64,000 nucleotides of DNA from assembly GCF_963676685.1 (NCBI RefSeq), contig NC_092357.1:64590958-64654957 (forward strand), given 5' to 3'. The stretch is from Mytilus edulis. Taxonomy: Eukaryota > Mollusca > Bivalvia > Mytilida > Mytilidae. Positions 11,839 to 26,139 of this stretch are shown here, one piece after another (position 1 is the stretch's first letter; each line of letters opens with the position of its first letter). The position numbers and the translations under genes are program-made. The notes under the pieces were generated by a model. It was given only the letters and a program-made list of their open reading frames with translations, was not told the origin of the DNA and ran no database searches.

Positions 11839-13295
11839 TTAAGGGTGCTATAAACAGTTTCGTATAAAAAACTAGGGGTTATTCCCTGACTAAAAGTAAC
11901 CATGGAGGGAAACCCCTGTTTATTAACTCAATTGGTGCAAAAGTATCATGTTTTTTGTGTTTGATTGTAAAAAATAGTTAATTAGCTTTCAATTAAAACA
12001 GGTTGAATGATTGAAATATTTTTAAAAATTAAATTAACTTTACATGTTTTGAGGGGAGACAACTTTTTAAACATCCTGTATTTTTGGCAGTGAAAATTGA
12101 AAACTTATTTGCAGCCACTGTAGCTCTTTTCGGAGCAGGAAACCGTACCCTGAAACAAGATTTTTTTGAAAGGCCAGGTAAAAACCTACAAATTTCATAC
12201 AGTTTTGATTATGAAAAATGTGCATGGATCATGTCTTCATGTCTGTGCACATGACCTGGTTTCAAGTTTTTTCTGTCAAAATTAGAGCTTTTTTCCCCCA
12301 TGTTCATTGGATGGAATGTTTTTAATATATTAAAAGTACACATTATTTTTATTTCATTATAAACTAGAGAACATTCTGATTCCAGTGATATCAAGTTTTA
12401 TACAAGTATCTTTATTAATCAGTCCACCACTAAGGGTCACTTATGCATGGTCCCTAAAAATGTGACGTCATAGAAAATGCATGGTCCCTAAAAATGTGAC
12501 GTCATAGAAAAAAACTGTTGATTGCACCCTTAAAGGGACAAATATATATTATAGTGATGTTTTAGCATAGAAAAGTGCATGCGAATGGAGTAAAATAATT
12601 CTGAAAAATATTGTACGGCATGTATACTTTAATTTAAAAGCATCAGTTTGGTATATTTAATGCAAATATTACAGATTTGTACATAGCAACCAGAAATAAG
12701 AAAACCAGACTCTGCGCGAATATTGCAGTTTTTTGCATCTTTTTGCGACGTCATGATATTTTATTTAATCTCTCATATATTTGAAACCATAGGTTGCACA
12801 TTTAAAGTGTAGATATTTTCTACTTTGACCTTTACTACTGATCAGTGTGACATAAATCTTAATTCATTATATTATATATTTGGTACTTTTTATAGTCTTA
12901 AAGGTACATGTGCCATTCCTAAGAAAAACACTTTTTCCATATTTTTCTCAACTCAGCTATAACTTAGTTCACATAATACTAGGGACAAAATATATTTCAA
13001 GTAACTTTAGTCATGCTTATTTCATAGTTTTTATTCTATTTATTCAAAAGAAACCCTATTTTATGAATTATTTTCTTTGTAAAACTGATGAAAATGAGAT
13101 ACAGGAAATGTTTGGAATTAGCTGGTTTAACTGTTTGCCACTGGCCAATATGTCAGTACTACGCGACATGAGAAAAGAGCTGTATTATCACTATTCGTGG
13201 TCACAATCCTTAAAGTAAGACATCATTTTAATCGGTATAGTGTACAGATTCAGAAAAGCTAAAAAATTTTAATATATTGAATATAAAGTTTTGCC
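11839..13295 (+). repeat. Satellite unit with 34-bp duplication near the right end of the insert
   Basis: The insert has TAAAAGTAACC (near 11891), ACTTTTTA (near 12062), CTGTATTTTTGG (near 12076) and a tandem 34-bp duplication at about 12444-12511 that contains the CRE-like site. The unit is 1457 bp. It matches the insert at 24683, but its core has TTGCAG and GCTAAAAAATTTT where that one differs. Confidence 0.96.
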
Positions 13296-14718
13296 TTAAG
13301 GGTGCTATAAACAGTTTCGTATAAAAAACTAGGGGTTATTCCCTGACTAAAAATAACCATGGAGGGAAACCCCTGTTTATTAACTCAATTGGTGCAAAAG
13401 TATCATGTTTTTTGTGTTTGATTGTAAAAATTAGTTAATTAGCTTTCAATTAAAACAGGTTGAATGATTGAAATATTTTTAAAAATTAAATTAACTTTAC
13501 ATGTTTTGAGGGGAGACAACTTTGTAAACATCCTGTTTTTTTGGCAGTGAAAATTGAAAACTTATTTGCAGCCACTGTAGCTCTTTTCGGAGCAGGAAAC
13601 CGTACCCTGAAACAAGATTTTTTTGAAAGGCCAGGTAAAAACCTACAAATTTCATACAGTTTTGATTATGAAAAATGTGCATGGATCATGTCTTCATGTC
13701 TGTGCACATGACCTGGTTTCAAGTTTTTTCTGTCAAAATTAGAGCTTTTTTCCCCCATGTTCATTGGATGGAATGTTTTTAATATATTAAAAGTACACAT
13801 TATTTTTATTTCATTATAAACTAGAGAACATTCTGATTCCAGTGATATCAAGTTTTATACAAGTATCTTTATTAATCAGTCCACCACTAAGGGTCACTTA
13901 TGCATGGTCCCTAAAAATGTGACGTCATAGAAAAAAACTGTTGATTGCACCCTTAAAGGGACAAATATATATTATAGTGATGTTTTAGCATAGAAAAGTG
14001 CATGCGAAATGAGTAAAATAATTCTGAAAAATATTGTACGGCATGTATACTTTAATTTAAAAGCATCAGTTTGGTATATTTAATGCAAATATTACAGATT
14101 TGTACATAGCAACCAGAAATAAGAAAACCAGACTCTGCGCGAATATTGCAGTTTTTTGCATCTTTTTGCGACGTCATGATATTTTATTTAATCTCTCATA
14201 TATTTGAAACCATAGGTTGCACATTTAAAGTGTAGATATTTTCTACTTTGACCTTTACTACTGATCAGTGTGACATAAATCTTAATTCATTATATTATAT
14301 ATTTGGTACTTTTTATAGTCTTAAAGGTACATGTGCCATTCCTAAGAAAAACACTTTTTCCATATTTTTCTCAACTCAGCTATAACTTAGTTCACATAAT
14401 ACTAGGGACAAAATATATTTCAAGTAACTTTAGTCATGCTTATTTCATAGTTTTTATTCTATTTATTCAAAAGAAACCCTATTTTATGAATTATTTTCTT
14501 TGTAAAACTGATGAAAATGAGATACAGGAAATGTTTGGAATTAGCTGGTTTAACTGTTTGCCACTGGCCAATATGTCAGTACTACGCGACATGAGAAAAG
14601 AGCTGTATTATCACTATTCGTGGTCACAATCCTTAAAGTAAGACATCATTTTAATCGGTATAGTGTACAGATTCAGAAAAGCTAAAAAATTTTAATATAT
14701 TGAATATAAAGTTTTGCC
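13296..14718 (+). repeat. Satellite unit (insert 13296-13956, core 13953-14718)
   Basis: The insert has AAAAATTAG. The core has GAAATGAG, TTGCAG and GCTAAAAAATTTT, the same core haplotype as the unit at 7559. Confidence 0.96.
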
Positions 14719-16148
14719 TTAAGGGTGCTATAAACAGTTTCGTATAAAAAACTAGGGGTTATTCCCTGACTAAAAATAACCATGGAGGGAAACCCCTGTT
14801 TATTAACTCAATTGGTGCAAAAGTATCATGTTTTTTGTGTTTGATTGTAAAAATTAGTTAATTAGCTTTCAATTAAAACAGGTTGAATGATTGAAATATT
14901 TTTAAAAATTAAATTAACTTTACATGTTTTGAGGGGAGACAACTTTGTAAACATCCTGTTTTTTTGCCAGTGAAAATTGAAAACTTATTTGCAGCCACTG
15001 TAGCTCTTTTCGGAGCAGGAAACCGTACCCTGAAACAAGATTTTTTTGAAAGGCCAGGTAAAAACCTACAAATTTCATACAGTTTTGATTATGAAAAATG
15101 TGCATGGATCATGTCTTCATGTCTGTGCACATGACCTGGTTTCAAGTTTTTTCTGTCAAAATTAGAGCTTTTTTCCCCCATGTTCATTGGATGGAATGTT
15201 TTTAATATATTAAAAGTACACATTATTTTTATTTCATTATAAACTAGAGAACATTCTGATTCCAGTGATATCAAGTTTTATACAAGTATCTTTATTAATC
15301 AGTCCACCACTAAGGGTCACTTATGCATGGTCCCTAAAAATGTGACGTCATAGAAAAAAACTGTTGATTGCACCCTTAAAGGGACAAATATATATTATAG
15401 TGATGTTTTAGCATAGAAAAGTGCATGCGAATGGAGTAAAATAATTCTGAAAAATATTGTACGGCATGTATACTTAAATTTAAAAGCATCAGTTTGGTAT
15501 ATTTAATGCAAATATTACAGATTTGTACATAGCAACCAGAAATAAGAAAAACCAGACTCTGCGCGAATATTGAAGTTTTTTGCATCTTTTTGCGACGTCA
15601 TGATATTTTATTTAATCTCTCATATATTTGAAACCATAGGTTGCACATTTAAAGTGTAGATATTTTCTACTTTGACCTTTACTACTGATCAGTGTGACAT
15701 AAATCTTAATTCATTATATTATATATTTGGTACTTTTTATAGTCTTAAAGGTACATGTGCCATTCCTAAGAAAAACACTTTTTCCATATTTTTCTCAACT
15801 CAGCTATAACTTAGTTCACATAATACTAGGGACAAAATATATTTCAAGTAACTTTAGTCATGCTTATTTCATAGTTTTTATTCTATTTATTCAAAAGAAA
15901 CCCTATTTTATGAATTATTTTCTTTGTAAAACTGATGAAAATGAGATACATGTACAGGAAATGTTTGGAATTAGCTGGTTTAACTGTTTGCCACTGGCCA
16001 ATATGTCAGTACTACGCGACATGAGAAAAGAGCTGTATTATCACTATTCGTGGTCACAATCCTTAAAGTAAGACATCATTTTAATCGGTATAGTGTACAG
16101 ATTCAGAAAAGCTAAGAAATTTTAATATATTGAATATAAAGTTTTGCC
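14719..16148 (+). repeat. Satellite unit with 6-bp core insertion
   Basis: The insert has TTTTTGCCAG near 14963. The core shares TATACTTAAATTT and AGAAAAACC with the unit at 4711 and has a private 6-bp insertion in GATACATGTACAGG near 15946. Confidence 0.96.
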
Positions 16149-17572
16149 TTAAGGGTGCTATAAACAGTTTCGTATAAAAAACTAGGGGTTATTCCCTGAC
16201 TAAAAATAACCATGGAGGGAAACCCCTGTTTATTAACTCAATTGGTGCAAAAGTATCATGTTTTTTGTGTTTGATTGTAAAAATTAGTTAATTAGCTTTC
16301 AATTAAAACAGGTTGAATGATTGAAATATTTTTAAAAATTAAATTAACTTTACATGTTTTGAGGGGAGACAACTTTGTAAACATCCTGTATTTTTGGCAG
16401 TGAAAATTGAAAACTTATTTGCAGCCACTGTAGCTCTTTTCGGAGCAGGAAACCGTACCCTGAAACAAGATTTTTTTGAAAGGCCAGGTAAAAACCTACA
16501 AATTTCATACAGTTTTGATTATGAAAAATGTGCATGGATCATGTCTTCATGTCTGTGCACATGACCTGGTTTCAAGTTTTTTCTGTCAAAATTAGAGCTT
16601 TTTTCCCCCATGTTCATTGGATGGAATGTTTTTAATATATTAAAAGTACACATTATTTTTATTTCATTATAAACTAGAGAACATTCTGATTCCAGTGATA
16701 TCAAGTTTTATACAAGTATCTTTATTAATCAGTCCACCACTAAGGGTCACTTATGCATGGTCCCTAAAAATGTGACGTCATAGAAAAAAAACTGTTGATT
16801 GCACCCTTAAAGGGACAAATATATATTATAGTGATGTTTTAGCATAGAAAAGTGCATGCGAATGGAGTAAAATAATTCTGAAAAATATTGTACGGCATGT
16901 ATACTTTAATTTAAAAGCATCAGTTTGGTATATTTAATGCAAATATTACAGATTTGTACATAGCAACCAGAAATAAGAAAACCAGACTCTGCGCGAATAT
17001 TGCAGTTTTTTGCATCTTTTTGCGACGTCATGATATTTTATTTAATCTCTCATATATTTGAAACCATAGGTTGCACATTTAAAGTGTAGATATTTTCTAC
17101 TTTGACCTTTACTACTGATCAGTGATACATAAATCTTAATTCATTATATTATATATTTGGTACTTTTTATAGTCTTAAAGGTACATGTGCCATTCCTAAG
17201 AAAAACACTTTTTCCATATTTTTCTCAACTCAGCTATAACTTAGTTCACATAATACTAGGGACAAAATATATTTCAAGTAACTTTAGTCATGCTTATTTC
17301 ATAGTTTTTATTCTATTTATTCAAAAGAAACCCTATTTTATGAATTATTTTCTTTGTAAAACTGATGAAAATGAGATACAGGAAATGTTTGGAATTAGCT
17401 GGTTTAACTGTTTGCCACTGGCCAATATGTCAGTACTACGCGACATGAGAAAAGAGCTGTATTATCACTATTCGTGGTCACAATCCTTAAAGTAAGACAT
17501 CATTTTAATCGGTATAGTGTACAGATTCAGAAAAGCTAAGAAATTTTAATATATTGAATATAAAGTTTTGCC
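16149..17572 (+). repeat. Satellite unit (insert 16149-16810, core 16807-17572)
   Basis: The insert has CTGTATTTTTGG near 16386 and an extra A before ACTGTTGATT. The core has TTGCAG with GAATGG and a private CAGTGATACAT near 17120. Confidence 0.96.
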
Positions 17573-18995
17573 TTAAGGGTGCTATAAACAGTTTCGTATA
17601 AAAAACTAGGGGTTATTCCCTGACTAAAAATAACCATGGAGGGAAACCCCTGTTTATTAACTCAATTGGTGCAAAAGTATCATGTTTTTTGTGTTTGATT
17701 GTAAAAATTAGTTAATTAGCTTTCAATTAAAACAGGTTGAATGATTGAAATATTTTTAAAAATTAAATTAACTTTACATGTTTTGAGGGGAGACAACTTT
17801 GTAAACATCCTGTTTTTTTGGCAGTGAAAATTGAAAACTTATTTGCAGCCACTGTAGCTCTTTTCGGAGCAGGAAACCGTACCCTGAAACAAGATTTTTT
17901 TGAAAGGCCAGGTAAAAACCTACAAATTTCATACAGTTTTGATTATGAAAAATGTGCATGGATCATGTCTTCATGTCTGTGCACATGACCTGGTTTCAAG
18001 TTTTTTCTGTCAAAATTAGAGCTTTTTTCCCCCATGTTCATTGGATGGAATGTTTTTAATATATTAAAAGTACACATTATTTTTATTTCATTATAAACTA
18101 GAGAACATTCTGATTCCAGTGATATCAAGTTTTATACAAGTATCTTTATTAATCAGTCCACCACTAAGGGTCACTTATGCATGGTCCCTAAAAATGTGAC
18201 GTCATAGAAAAAAACTGTTGATTGCACCCTTAAAGGGACAAATATATATTATAGTGATGTTTTAGCATAGAAAAGTGCATGCGAAATGAGTAAAATAATT
18301 CTGAAAAATATTGTACGGCATGTATACTTTAATTTAAAAGCATCAGTTTGGTATATTTAATGCAAATATTACAGATTTGTACATAGCAACCAGAAATAAG
18401 AAAACCAGACTCTGCGCGAATATTGCAGTTTTTTGCATCTTTTTGCGACGTCATGATATTTTATTTAATCTCTCATATATTTGAAACCATAGGTTGCACA
18501 TTTAAAGTGTAGATATTTTCTACTTTGACCTTTACTACTGATCAGTGTGACATAAATCTTAATTCATTATATTATATATTTGGTACTTTTTATAGTCTTA
18601 AAGGTACATGTGCCATTCCTAAGAAAAACACTTTTTCCATATTTTTCTCAACTCAGCTATAACTTAGTTCACATAATACTAGGGACAAAATATATTTCAA
18701 GTAACTTTAGTCATGCTTATTTCATAGTTTTTATTCCATTTATTCAAAAGAAACCCTATTTTATGAATTATTTTCTTTGTAAAACTGATGAAAATGAGAT
18801 ACAGGAAATGTTTGGAATTAGCTGGTTTAACTGTTTGCCACTGGCCAATATGTCAGTACTACGCGACATGAGAAAAGAGCTGTATTATCACTATTCGTGG
18901 TCACAATCCTTAAAGTAAGACATCATTTTAATCGGTATAGTGTACAGATTCAGAAAAGCTAAGAAATTTTAATATATTGAATATAAAGTTTTGCC
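17573..18995 (+). repeat. Satellite unit (insert 17573-18233, core 18230-18995)
   Basis: The insert has AAAAATTAG. The core has GAAATGAG, TTGCAG and a private TTATTCCATTTATT near 18732. Confidence 0.96.
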
Positions 18996-20419
18996 TTAAG
19001 GGTGCTATAAACAGTTTCGTATAAAAAACTAGGGGTTATTCCCTGACTAAAAATAACCATGGAGGGAAACCCCTGTTTATTAACTCAATTGGTGCAAAAG
19101 TATCATGTTTTTTGTGTTTGATTGTAAAAATTAGTTAATTAGCTTTCAATTAAAACAGGTTGAATGATTGAAATATTTTTAAAAATTAAATTAACTTTAC
19201 ATGTTTTGAGGGGAGACAACTTTGTAAACATCCTGTTTTTTTGGCAGTGAAAATTGAAAACTTATTTGCAGCCACTGTAGCTCTTTTCGGAGCAGGAAAC
19301 CGTACCCTGAAACAAGATTTTTTTGAAAGGCCAGGTAAAAACATACAAATTTCATACAGTTTTGATTATGAAAAATGTGCATGTATCATGTCTTCATGTC
19401 TGTGCACATGACCTGGTTTCAAGTTTTTTCTGTCAAAATTAGAGCTTTTTTCCCCCATGTTCATTGGATGGAATGTTTTTAATATATTAAAAGTACACAT
19501 TATTTTTATTTCATTATAAACTAGAGAACATTCTGATTCCAGTGATATCAAGTTTTATACAAGTATCTTTATTAATCAGTCCACCACTAAGGGTCACTTA
19601 TGCATGGTCCCTAAAAATGTGACGTCATAGAAAAAAACTGTTGATTGCACCCTTAAAGGGACAAATATATATTATAGTGATGTTTTAGCATAGAAAAGTG
19701 CATGCGAATGGAGTAAAATAATTCTGAAAAATATTGTACGGCATGTATACTTTAATTTAAAAGCATCAGTTTGGTATATTTAATGCAAATATTACAGATT
19801 TGTACATAGCAACCAGAAATAAGAAAACCAGACTCTGCGCGAATATTGAAGTTTTTTGCATCTTTTTGCGACGTCATGATATTTTATTTAATCTCTCATA
19901 TATTTGAAACCATAGGTTGCACATTTAAAGTGTAGATATTTTCTACTTTGACCTTTACTACTGATCAGTGTGACATAAATCTTAATTCATTATATTATAT
20001 ATTTGGTACTTTTTATAGTCTTAAAGGTACATGTGCCATTCCTAAGAAAAACACTTTTTCCATATTTTTCTCAACTCAGCTATAACTTAGTTCACATAAT
20101 ACTAGGGACAAAATATATTTCAAGTAACTTTAGTCATGCTTATTTCATAGTTTTTATTCTATTTATTCAAAAGAAACCCTATTTTATGAATTATTTTCTT
20201 TGTAAAACTGATGAAAATGAGATACAGGAAATGTTTGGAATTAGCTGGTTTAACTGTTTGCCACTGGCCAATATGTCAGTACTACGCGACATGAGAAAAG
20301 AGCTGTATTATCACTATTCGTGGGTCACAATCCTTAAAGTAAGACATCATTTTAATCGGTATAGTGTACAGATTCAGAAAAGCTAAGAAATTTTAATATA
20401 TTGAATATAAAGTTTTGCC
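18996..20419 (+). repeat. Satellite unit (insert 18996-19656, core 19653-20419)
   Basis: Private insert changes are AAAACATACAAA near 19339 and GCATGTATCATG near 19380. The core has one extra G in TCGTGGGTCAC near 20320. Confidence 0.96.
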
Positions 20420-21834
20420 TTAAGGGTGCTATAAACAGTTTCGTATAAAAAACTAGGGGTTATTCCCTGACTAAAAATAACCATGGAGGGAAACCCCCGT
20501 TTATTAACTCAATTGGTGCAAAAGTATCATGTTTTTTGTGTTTGATTGTAAAAAATAGTTAATTAGCTTTCAATTAAAACAGGTTGAATGATTGAAATAT
20601 TTTTAAAAATTAAATTAACTTTACATGTTTTGAGGGGAGACAACTTTGTAAACATCCTGTTTTTTTGGCAGTGAAAATTGAAAACTTATTTGCAGCCACT
20701 GTAGCTCTTTTCGGAGCAGCACCCGTACCCTGAAACAAGATTTTTTTGAAAGGCCAGGTAAAAACCTACAAATTTCATACAGTTTTGATTATGAAAAATG
20801 TGCATGGATCATGTCTTCATGTCTGTGCACATGACCTGGTTTCAAGTTTTTTCTGTCAAAATTAGAGCTTTTTTCCCCCATGTTCATTGGATGGAATGTT
20901 TTTAATATATTAAAAGTACACATTATTTTTATTTCATTATAAACTAGAGAACATTCTGATTCCAGTGATATCAAGTTTTATACAAGTATCTTTATTTATC
21001 AGTCCACCACTAAGGGTCACTTATGCATGGTCCCTAAAAATGTGACGTCATAGAAAAAAACTGTTGATTGCACCCTTAAAGGGACAAATATATATTATAG
21101 TGATGTTTTAGCATAGAAAAGTGCATGCGAATGGAGTAAAATAATTCTGAAAAATATTGTACGGCATGTATACTTTAATTTAAAAGCATCAGTTTGTTAT
21201 ATTTAATGCAAATATTACAGATTTGTACATAGCAACCAGAAATAAGAAAACCAGACTCTGCGCGAATATTGAAGTTTTTTGCATCTTTTTGCGACGTCAT
21301 GATATTTTATTTAATCTCTCATATATTTGAAACCATAGGTTGCACATTTAAAGTGTAGATATTTTCTACTTTGACCTTTACTACTGATCAGTGTGACATA
21401 AATCTTAATTCATTATATTATATATTTGGTACTTTTTATAGTCTTAAAGGTACATGTGCCATTCCTAAGAAAAACACCTTTTCCATATTTTTCTCAACTC
21501 AGCTATAACTTAGTTCACATAATACTAGGGACAAAATATATTTCAAGTAACTTTAGTCATGCTTATTTCATAGTTTTTATTCTATTTATTCAAAAGAAAC
21601 CCTATTTTATGAATTATTTTCTTTGTAAAACTGATGAAAATGAGATACAGGAAATGTTTGGAATTAGCTGGTTTAACTGTTTGCCACTGGCCAATATGTC
21701 AGTACTACGCGACATGAGAAAAGAGCTGTATTATCACTATTCGTGGTCACAATCCTTAAAATCATTTTAATCGGTATAGTGTACAGATTCAGAAAAGCTA
21801 AGAAATTTTAATATATTGAATATAAAGTTTTGCC
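20420..21834 (+). repeat. Satellite unit with 7-bp core deletion
   Basis: The insert has AAACCCCCGTTT near 20492, GAGCAGCACCCGTACC near 20715 and TTTATTTATCAG near 20991. The core has TTTGTTATATTT near 21193, AACACCTTTTCC near 21473 and a 7-bp deletion at CCTTAAAATCATTTT near 21753. It shares part of the 10414 and 23258 haplotype. Confidence 0.96.
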
Positions 21835-23257
21835 TTAAGGGTGCTATAAACAGTTTCGTATAAAAAACTAGGGGTTATTCCCTGACTAAAAGTAACCATG
21901 GAGGGAAACCCCTGTTTATTAACTCAATTGGTGCAAAAGTATCATGTTTTTTGTGTTTGATTGTAAAAAATAGTTAATTAGCTTTCAATTAAAACAGGTT
22001 GAATGATTGAAATATTTTTAAAAAATAAATTAACTTTACATGTTTTGAGGGGAGACAACTTTGTAAACATCCTGTTTTTTTGGCAGTGAAAATTGAAAAC
22101 TTATTTGCAGCCACTGTAGCTCTTTTCGGAGCAGGAAACCGTACCCTGAAACAAGATTTTTTTGAAAGGCCAGGTAAAAACCTACAAATTTCATACAGTT
22201 TTGATTATGAAAAATGTGCATGGATCATGTCTTCATGTCTGTGCACATGACCTGGTTTCAAGTTGTTTCTGTCAAAATTAGAGCTTTTTTCCCCCATGTT
22301 CATTGGATGGAATGTTTTTAATATATTAAAAGTACACATTATTTTTATTTCATTATAAACTAGAGAACATTCTGATTCCAGTGATATCAAGTTTTATACA
22401 AGTATCTTTATTAATCAGTCCACCACTAAGGGTCACTTATGCATGGTCCCTAAAAATGTGACGTCATAGAAAAAAACTGTTGATTGCACCCTTAAAGGGA
22501 CAAATATATATTATAGTGATGTTTTAGCATAGAAAAGTGCATGCGAATGGAGTAAAATAATTCTGAAAAATATTGTACGGCATGTATACTTTAATTCAAA
22601 ACCATCAGTTTGGTATATTTAATGCAAATATTACAGATTTGTACATAGCAACCAGAAATAAGAAAACCAGACTCTGCGCGAATATTGAAGTTTTTTGCAT
22701 CTTTTTGCGACGTCATGATATTTTATTTAATCTCTCATATATTTGAAACCATAGGTTGCACATTTAAAGTGTAGATATTTTCTACTTTGACCTTTACTAC
22801 TGATCAGTGTGACATAAATCTTAATTCATTATATTATATATTTGGTACTTTTTATAGTCTTAAAGGTACATGTGCCATTCCTAAGAAAAACACTTTTTCC
22901 ATATTTTTCTAAACTCAGCTATAACTTAGTTCACATAATACTAGGGACAAAATATATTTCAAGTAACTTTAGTCATGCTTATTTCATAGTTTTAATTCTA
23001 TTTATTCAAAAGAAACCCTATTTTATGAATTATTTTCTTTGTAAAACTGATGAAAATGAGATACAGGAAATGTTTGGAATTAGCTGGTTTAACTGTTTGC
23101 CACTGGCCAATATGTCAGTACTACGCGACATGAGAAAAGAGCTGTATTATCACTATTCGTGGTCACAATCCTTAAAGTAAGACATCATTTTAATCGGTAT
23201 AGTGTACAGATTCAGAAAAGCTAAGAAATTTTAATATATTGAATATAAAGTTTTGCC
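21835..23257 (+). repeat. Satellite unit (insert 21835-22495, core 22492-23257)
   Basis: The insert has TAAAAGTAACC near 21887 and CAAGTTGTTTCTG near 22259. The core has TTCAAAACCATCAG near 22596, TTCTAAACTCAG near 22907 and AGTTTTAATTC near 22988. Confidence 0.96.
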
Positions 23258-24682
23258 TTAAGGGTGCTATAAACAGTTTCGTATAAAAAAAACTAGGGGT
23301 TATTCCCTGACTAAAAATAACCATGGAGGGAAACCCCTGTTTATTAACTCAATTGGTGCAAAAGTATCATGTTTTTTGTGTTTGATTGTAAAAAATAGTT
23401 AATTAGCTTTCAATTAAAACAGGTTGAATGATTGAAATATTTTTAAAAATTAAATTAACTTTACATGTTTTGAGGGGAGACAACTTTGTAAACATCCTGT
23501 TTTTTTGGCAGTGAAAATTGAAAACTTATTTGCAGCCACTGTAGCTCTTTTCGGAGCAGGAAACCGTACCCTGAAACAAGATTTTTTTGAAAGGCCAGGT
23601 AAAAACCTACAAATTTCATACAGTTTTGATTATGAAAAATGTGCATGGATCATGTCTTCATGTCTGTGCACATGACCTGGTTTCAAGTTTTTTCTGTCAA
23701 AATTAGAGCTTTTTTCCCCCATGTTCATTGGATGGAATGTTTTTAATATATTAAAAGTACACATTATTTTTATTTCATTATAAACTAGAGAACATTCTGA
23801 TTCCAGTGATATCAAGTTTTATACAAGTATCTTTATTTATCAGTCCACCACTAAGGGTCACTTATGCATGGTCCCTAAAAATGTGACGTCATAGAAAAAA
23901 ACTGTTGATTGCACCCTTAAAGGGACAAATATATATTATAGTGATGTTTTAGCATAGAAAAGTGCATGCGAATGGAGTAAAATAATTCTGAAAAATATTG
24001 TACGGCATGTATACTTTAATTTAAAAGCATCAGTTTGGTATATTTAATGCAAATATTACAGATTTGTACATAGCAACCAGAAATAAGAAAACCAGACTCT
24101 GCGCGAATATTGAAGTTTTTTGCATCTTTTTGCGACGTCATGATATTTTATTTAATCTCTCATATATTTGAAACCATAGGTTGCACATTTAAAGTGTAGA
24201 TATTTTCTACTTTGACCTTTACTACTGATCAGTGTGACATAAATCTTAATTCATTATATTATATATTTGGTGCTTTTTATAGTCTTAAAGGTACATGTGC
24301 CATTCCTAAGAAAAACACCTTTTCCATATTTTTCTCAACTCAGCTATAACTTAGTTCACATAATACTAGGGACAAAATATATTTCAAGTAACTTTAGTCA
24401 TGCTTATTTCATAGTTTTTATTCTATTTATTCAAAAGAAACCCTATTTTATGAATTATTTTCTTTGTAAAACTGATGAAAATGAGATACAGGAAATGTTT
24501 GGAATTAGCTGGTTTAACTGTTTGCCACTGGCCAATATGTCAGTACTACGCGACATGAGAAAAGAGCTGTATTATCACTATTCGTGGTCACAATCCTTAA
24601 AGTAAGACATCATTTTAATCGGTATAGTGTAGAGATTCAGAAAAGCTAAGAAATTTTAATATATTGAATATAAAGTTTTGCC
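23258..24682 (+). repeat. Satellite unit (insert 23258-23920, core 23917-24682)
   Basis: It shares the long A run, TTTATTTATCAG and AACACCTTTTCC with the unit at 10414. Private core changes are TTTGGTGCTTTTT near 24267 and GTGTAGAGATTC near 24627. Confidence 0.96.
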
Positions 24683-26139
24683 TTAAGGGTGCTATAAACA
24701 GTTTCGTATAAAAAACTAGGGGTTATTCCCTGACTAAAAGTAACCATGGAGGGAAACCCCTGTTTATTAACTCAATTGGTGCAAAAGTATCATGTTTTTT
24801 GTGTTTGATTGTAAAAAATAGTTAATTAGCTTTCAATTAAAACAGGTTGAATGATTGAAATATTTTTAAAAATTAAATTAACTTTACATGTTTTGAGGGG
24901 AGACAACTTTTTAAACATCCTGTATTTTTGGCAGTGAAAATTGAAAACTTATTTGCAGCCACTGTAGCTCTTTTCGGAGCAGGAAACCGTACCCTGAAAC
25001 AAGATTTTTTTGAAAGGCCAGGTAAAAACCTACAAATTTCATACAGTTTTGATTATGAAAAATGTGCATGGATCATGTCTTCATGTCTGTGCACATGACC
25101 TGGTTTCAAGTTTTTTCTGTCAAAATTAGAGCTTTTTTCCCCCATGTTCATTGGATGGAATGTTTTTAATATATTAAAAGTACACATTATTTTTATTTCA
25201 TTATAAACTAGAGAACATTCTGATTCCAGTGATATCAAGTTTTATACAAGTATCTTTATTAATCAGTCCACCACTAAGGGTCACTTATGCATGGTCCCTA
25301 AAAATGTGACGTCATAGAAAATGCATGGTCCCTAAAAATGTGACGTCATAGAAAAAAACTGTTGATTGCACCCTTAAAGGGACAAATATATATTATAGTG
25401 ATGTTTTAGCATAGAAAAGTGCATGCGAATGGAGTAAAATAATTCTGAAAAATATTGTACGGCATGTATACTTTAATTTAAAAGCATCAGTTTGGTATAT
25501 TTAATGCAAATATTACAGATTTGTACATAGCAACCAGAAATAAGAAAACCAGACTCTGCGCGAATATTGAAGTTTTTTGCATCTTTTTGCGACGTCATGA
25601 TATTTTATTTAATCTCTCATATATTTGAAACCATAGGTTGCACATTTAAAGTGTAGATATTTTCTACTTTGACCTTTACTACTGATCAGTGTGACATAAA
25701 TCTTAATTCATTATATTATATATTTGGTACTTTTTATAGTCTTAAAGGTACATGTGCCATTCCTAAGAAAAACACTTTTTCCATATTTTTCTCAACTCAG
25801 CTATAACTTAGTTCACATAATACTAGGGACAAAATATATTTCAAGTAACTTTAGTCATGCTTATTTCATAGTTTTTATTCTATTTATTCAAAAGAAACCC
25901 TATTTTATGAATTATTTTCTTTGTAAAACTGATGAAAATGAGATACAGGAAATGTTTGGAATTAGCTGGTTTAACTGTTTGCCACTGGCCAATATGTCAG
26001 TACTACGCGACATGAGAAAAGAGCTGTATTATCACTATTCGTGGTCACAATCCTTAAAGTAAGACATCATTTTAATCGGTATAGTGTACAGATTCAGAAA
26101 AGCTAAGAAATTTTAATATATTGAATATAAAGTTTTGCC
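24683..26139 (+). repeat. Satellite unit with 34-bp duplication, second copy
   Basis: The insert matches that at 11839 in TAAAAGTAACC, ACTTTTTA, CTGTATTTTTGG and the 34-bp tandem duplication (about 25288-25355). The core instead has TTGAAG and GCTAAGAAATTTT, so similarity to the earlier unit ends just after the duplication. Confidence 0.96.
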
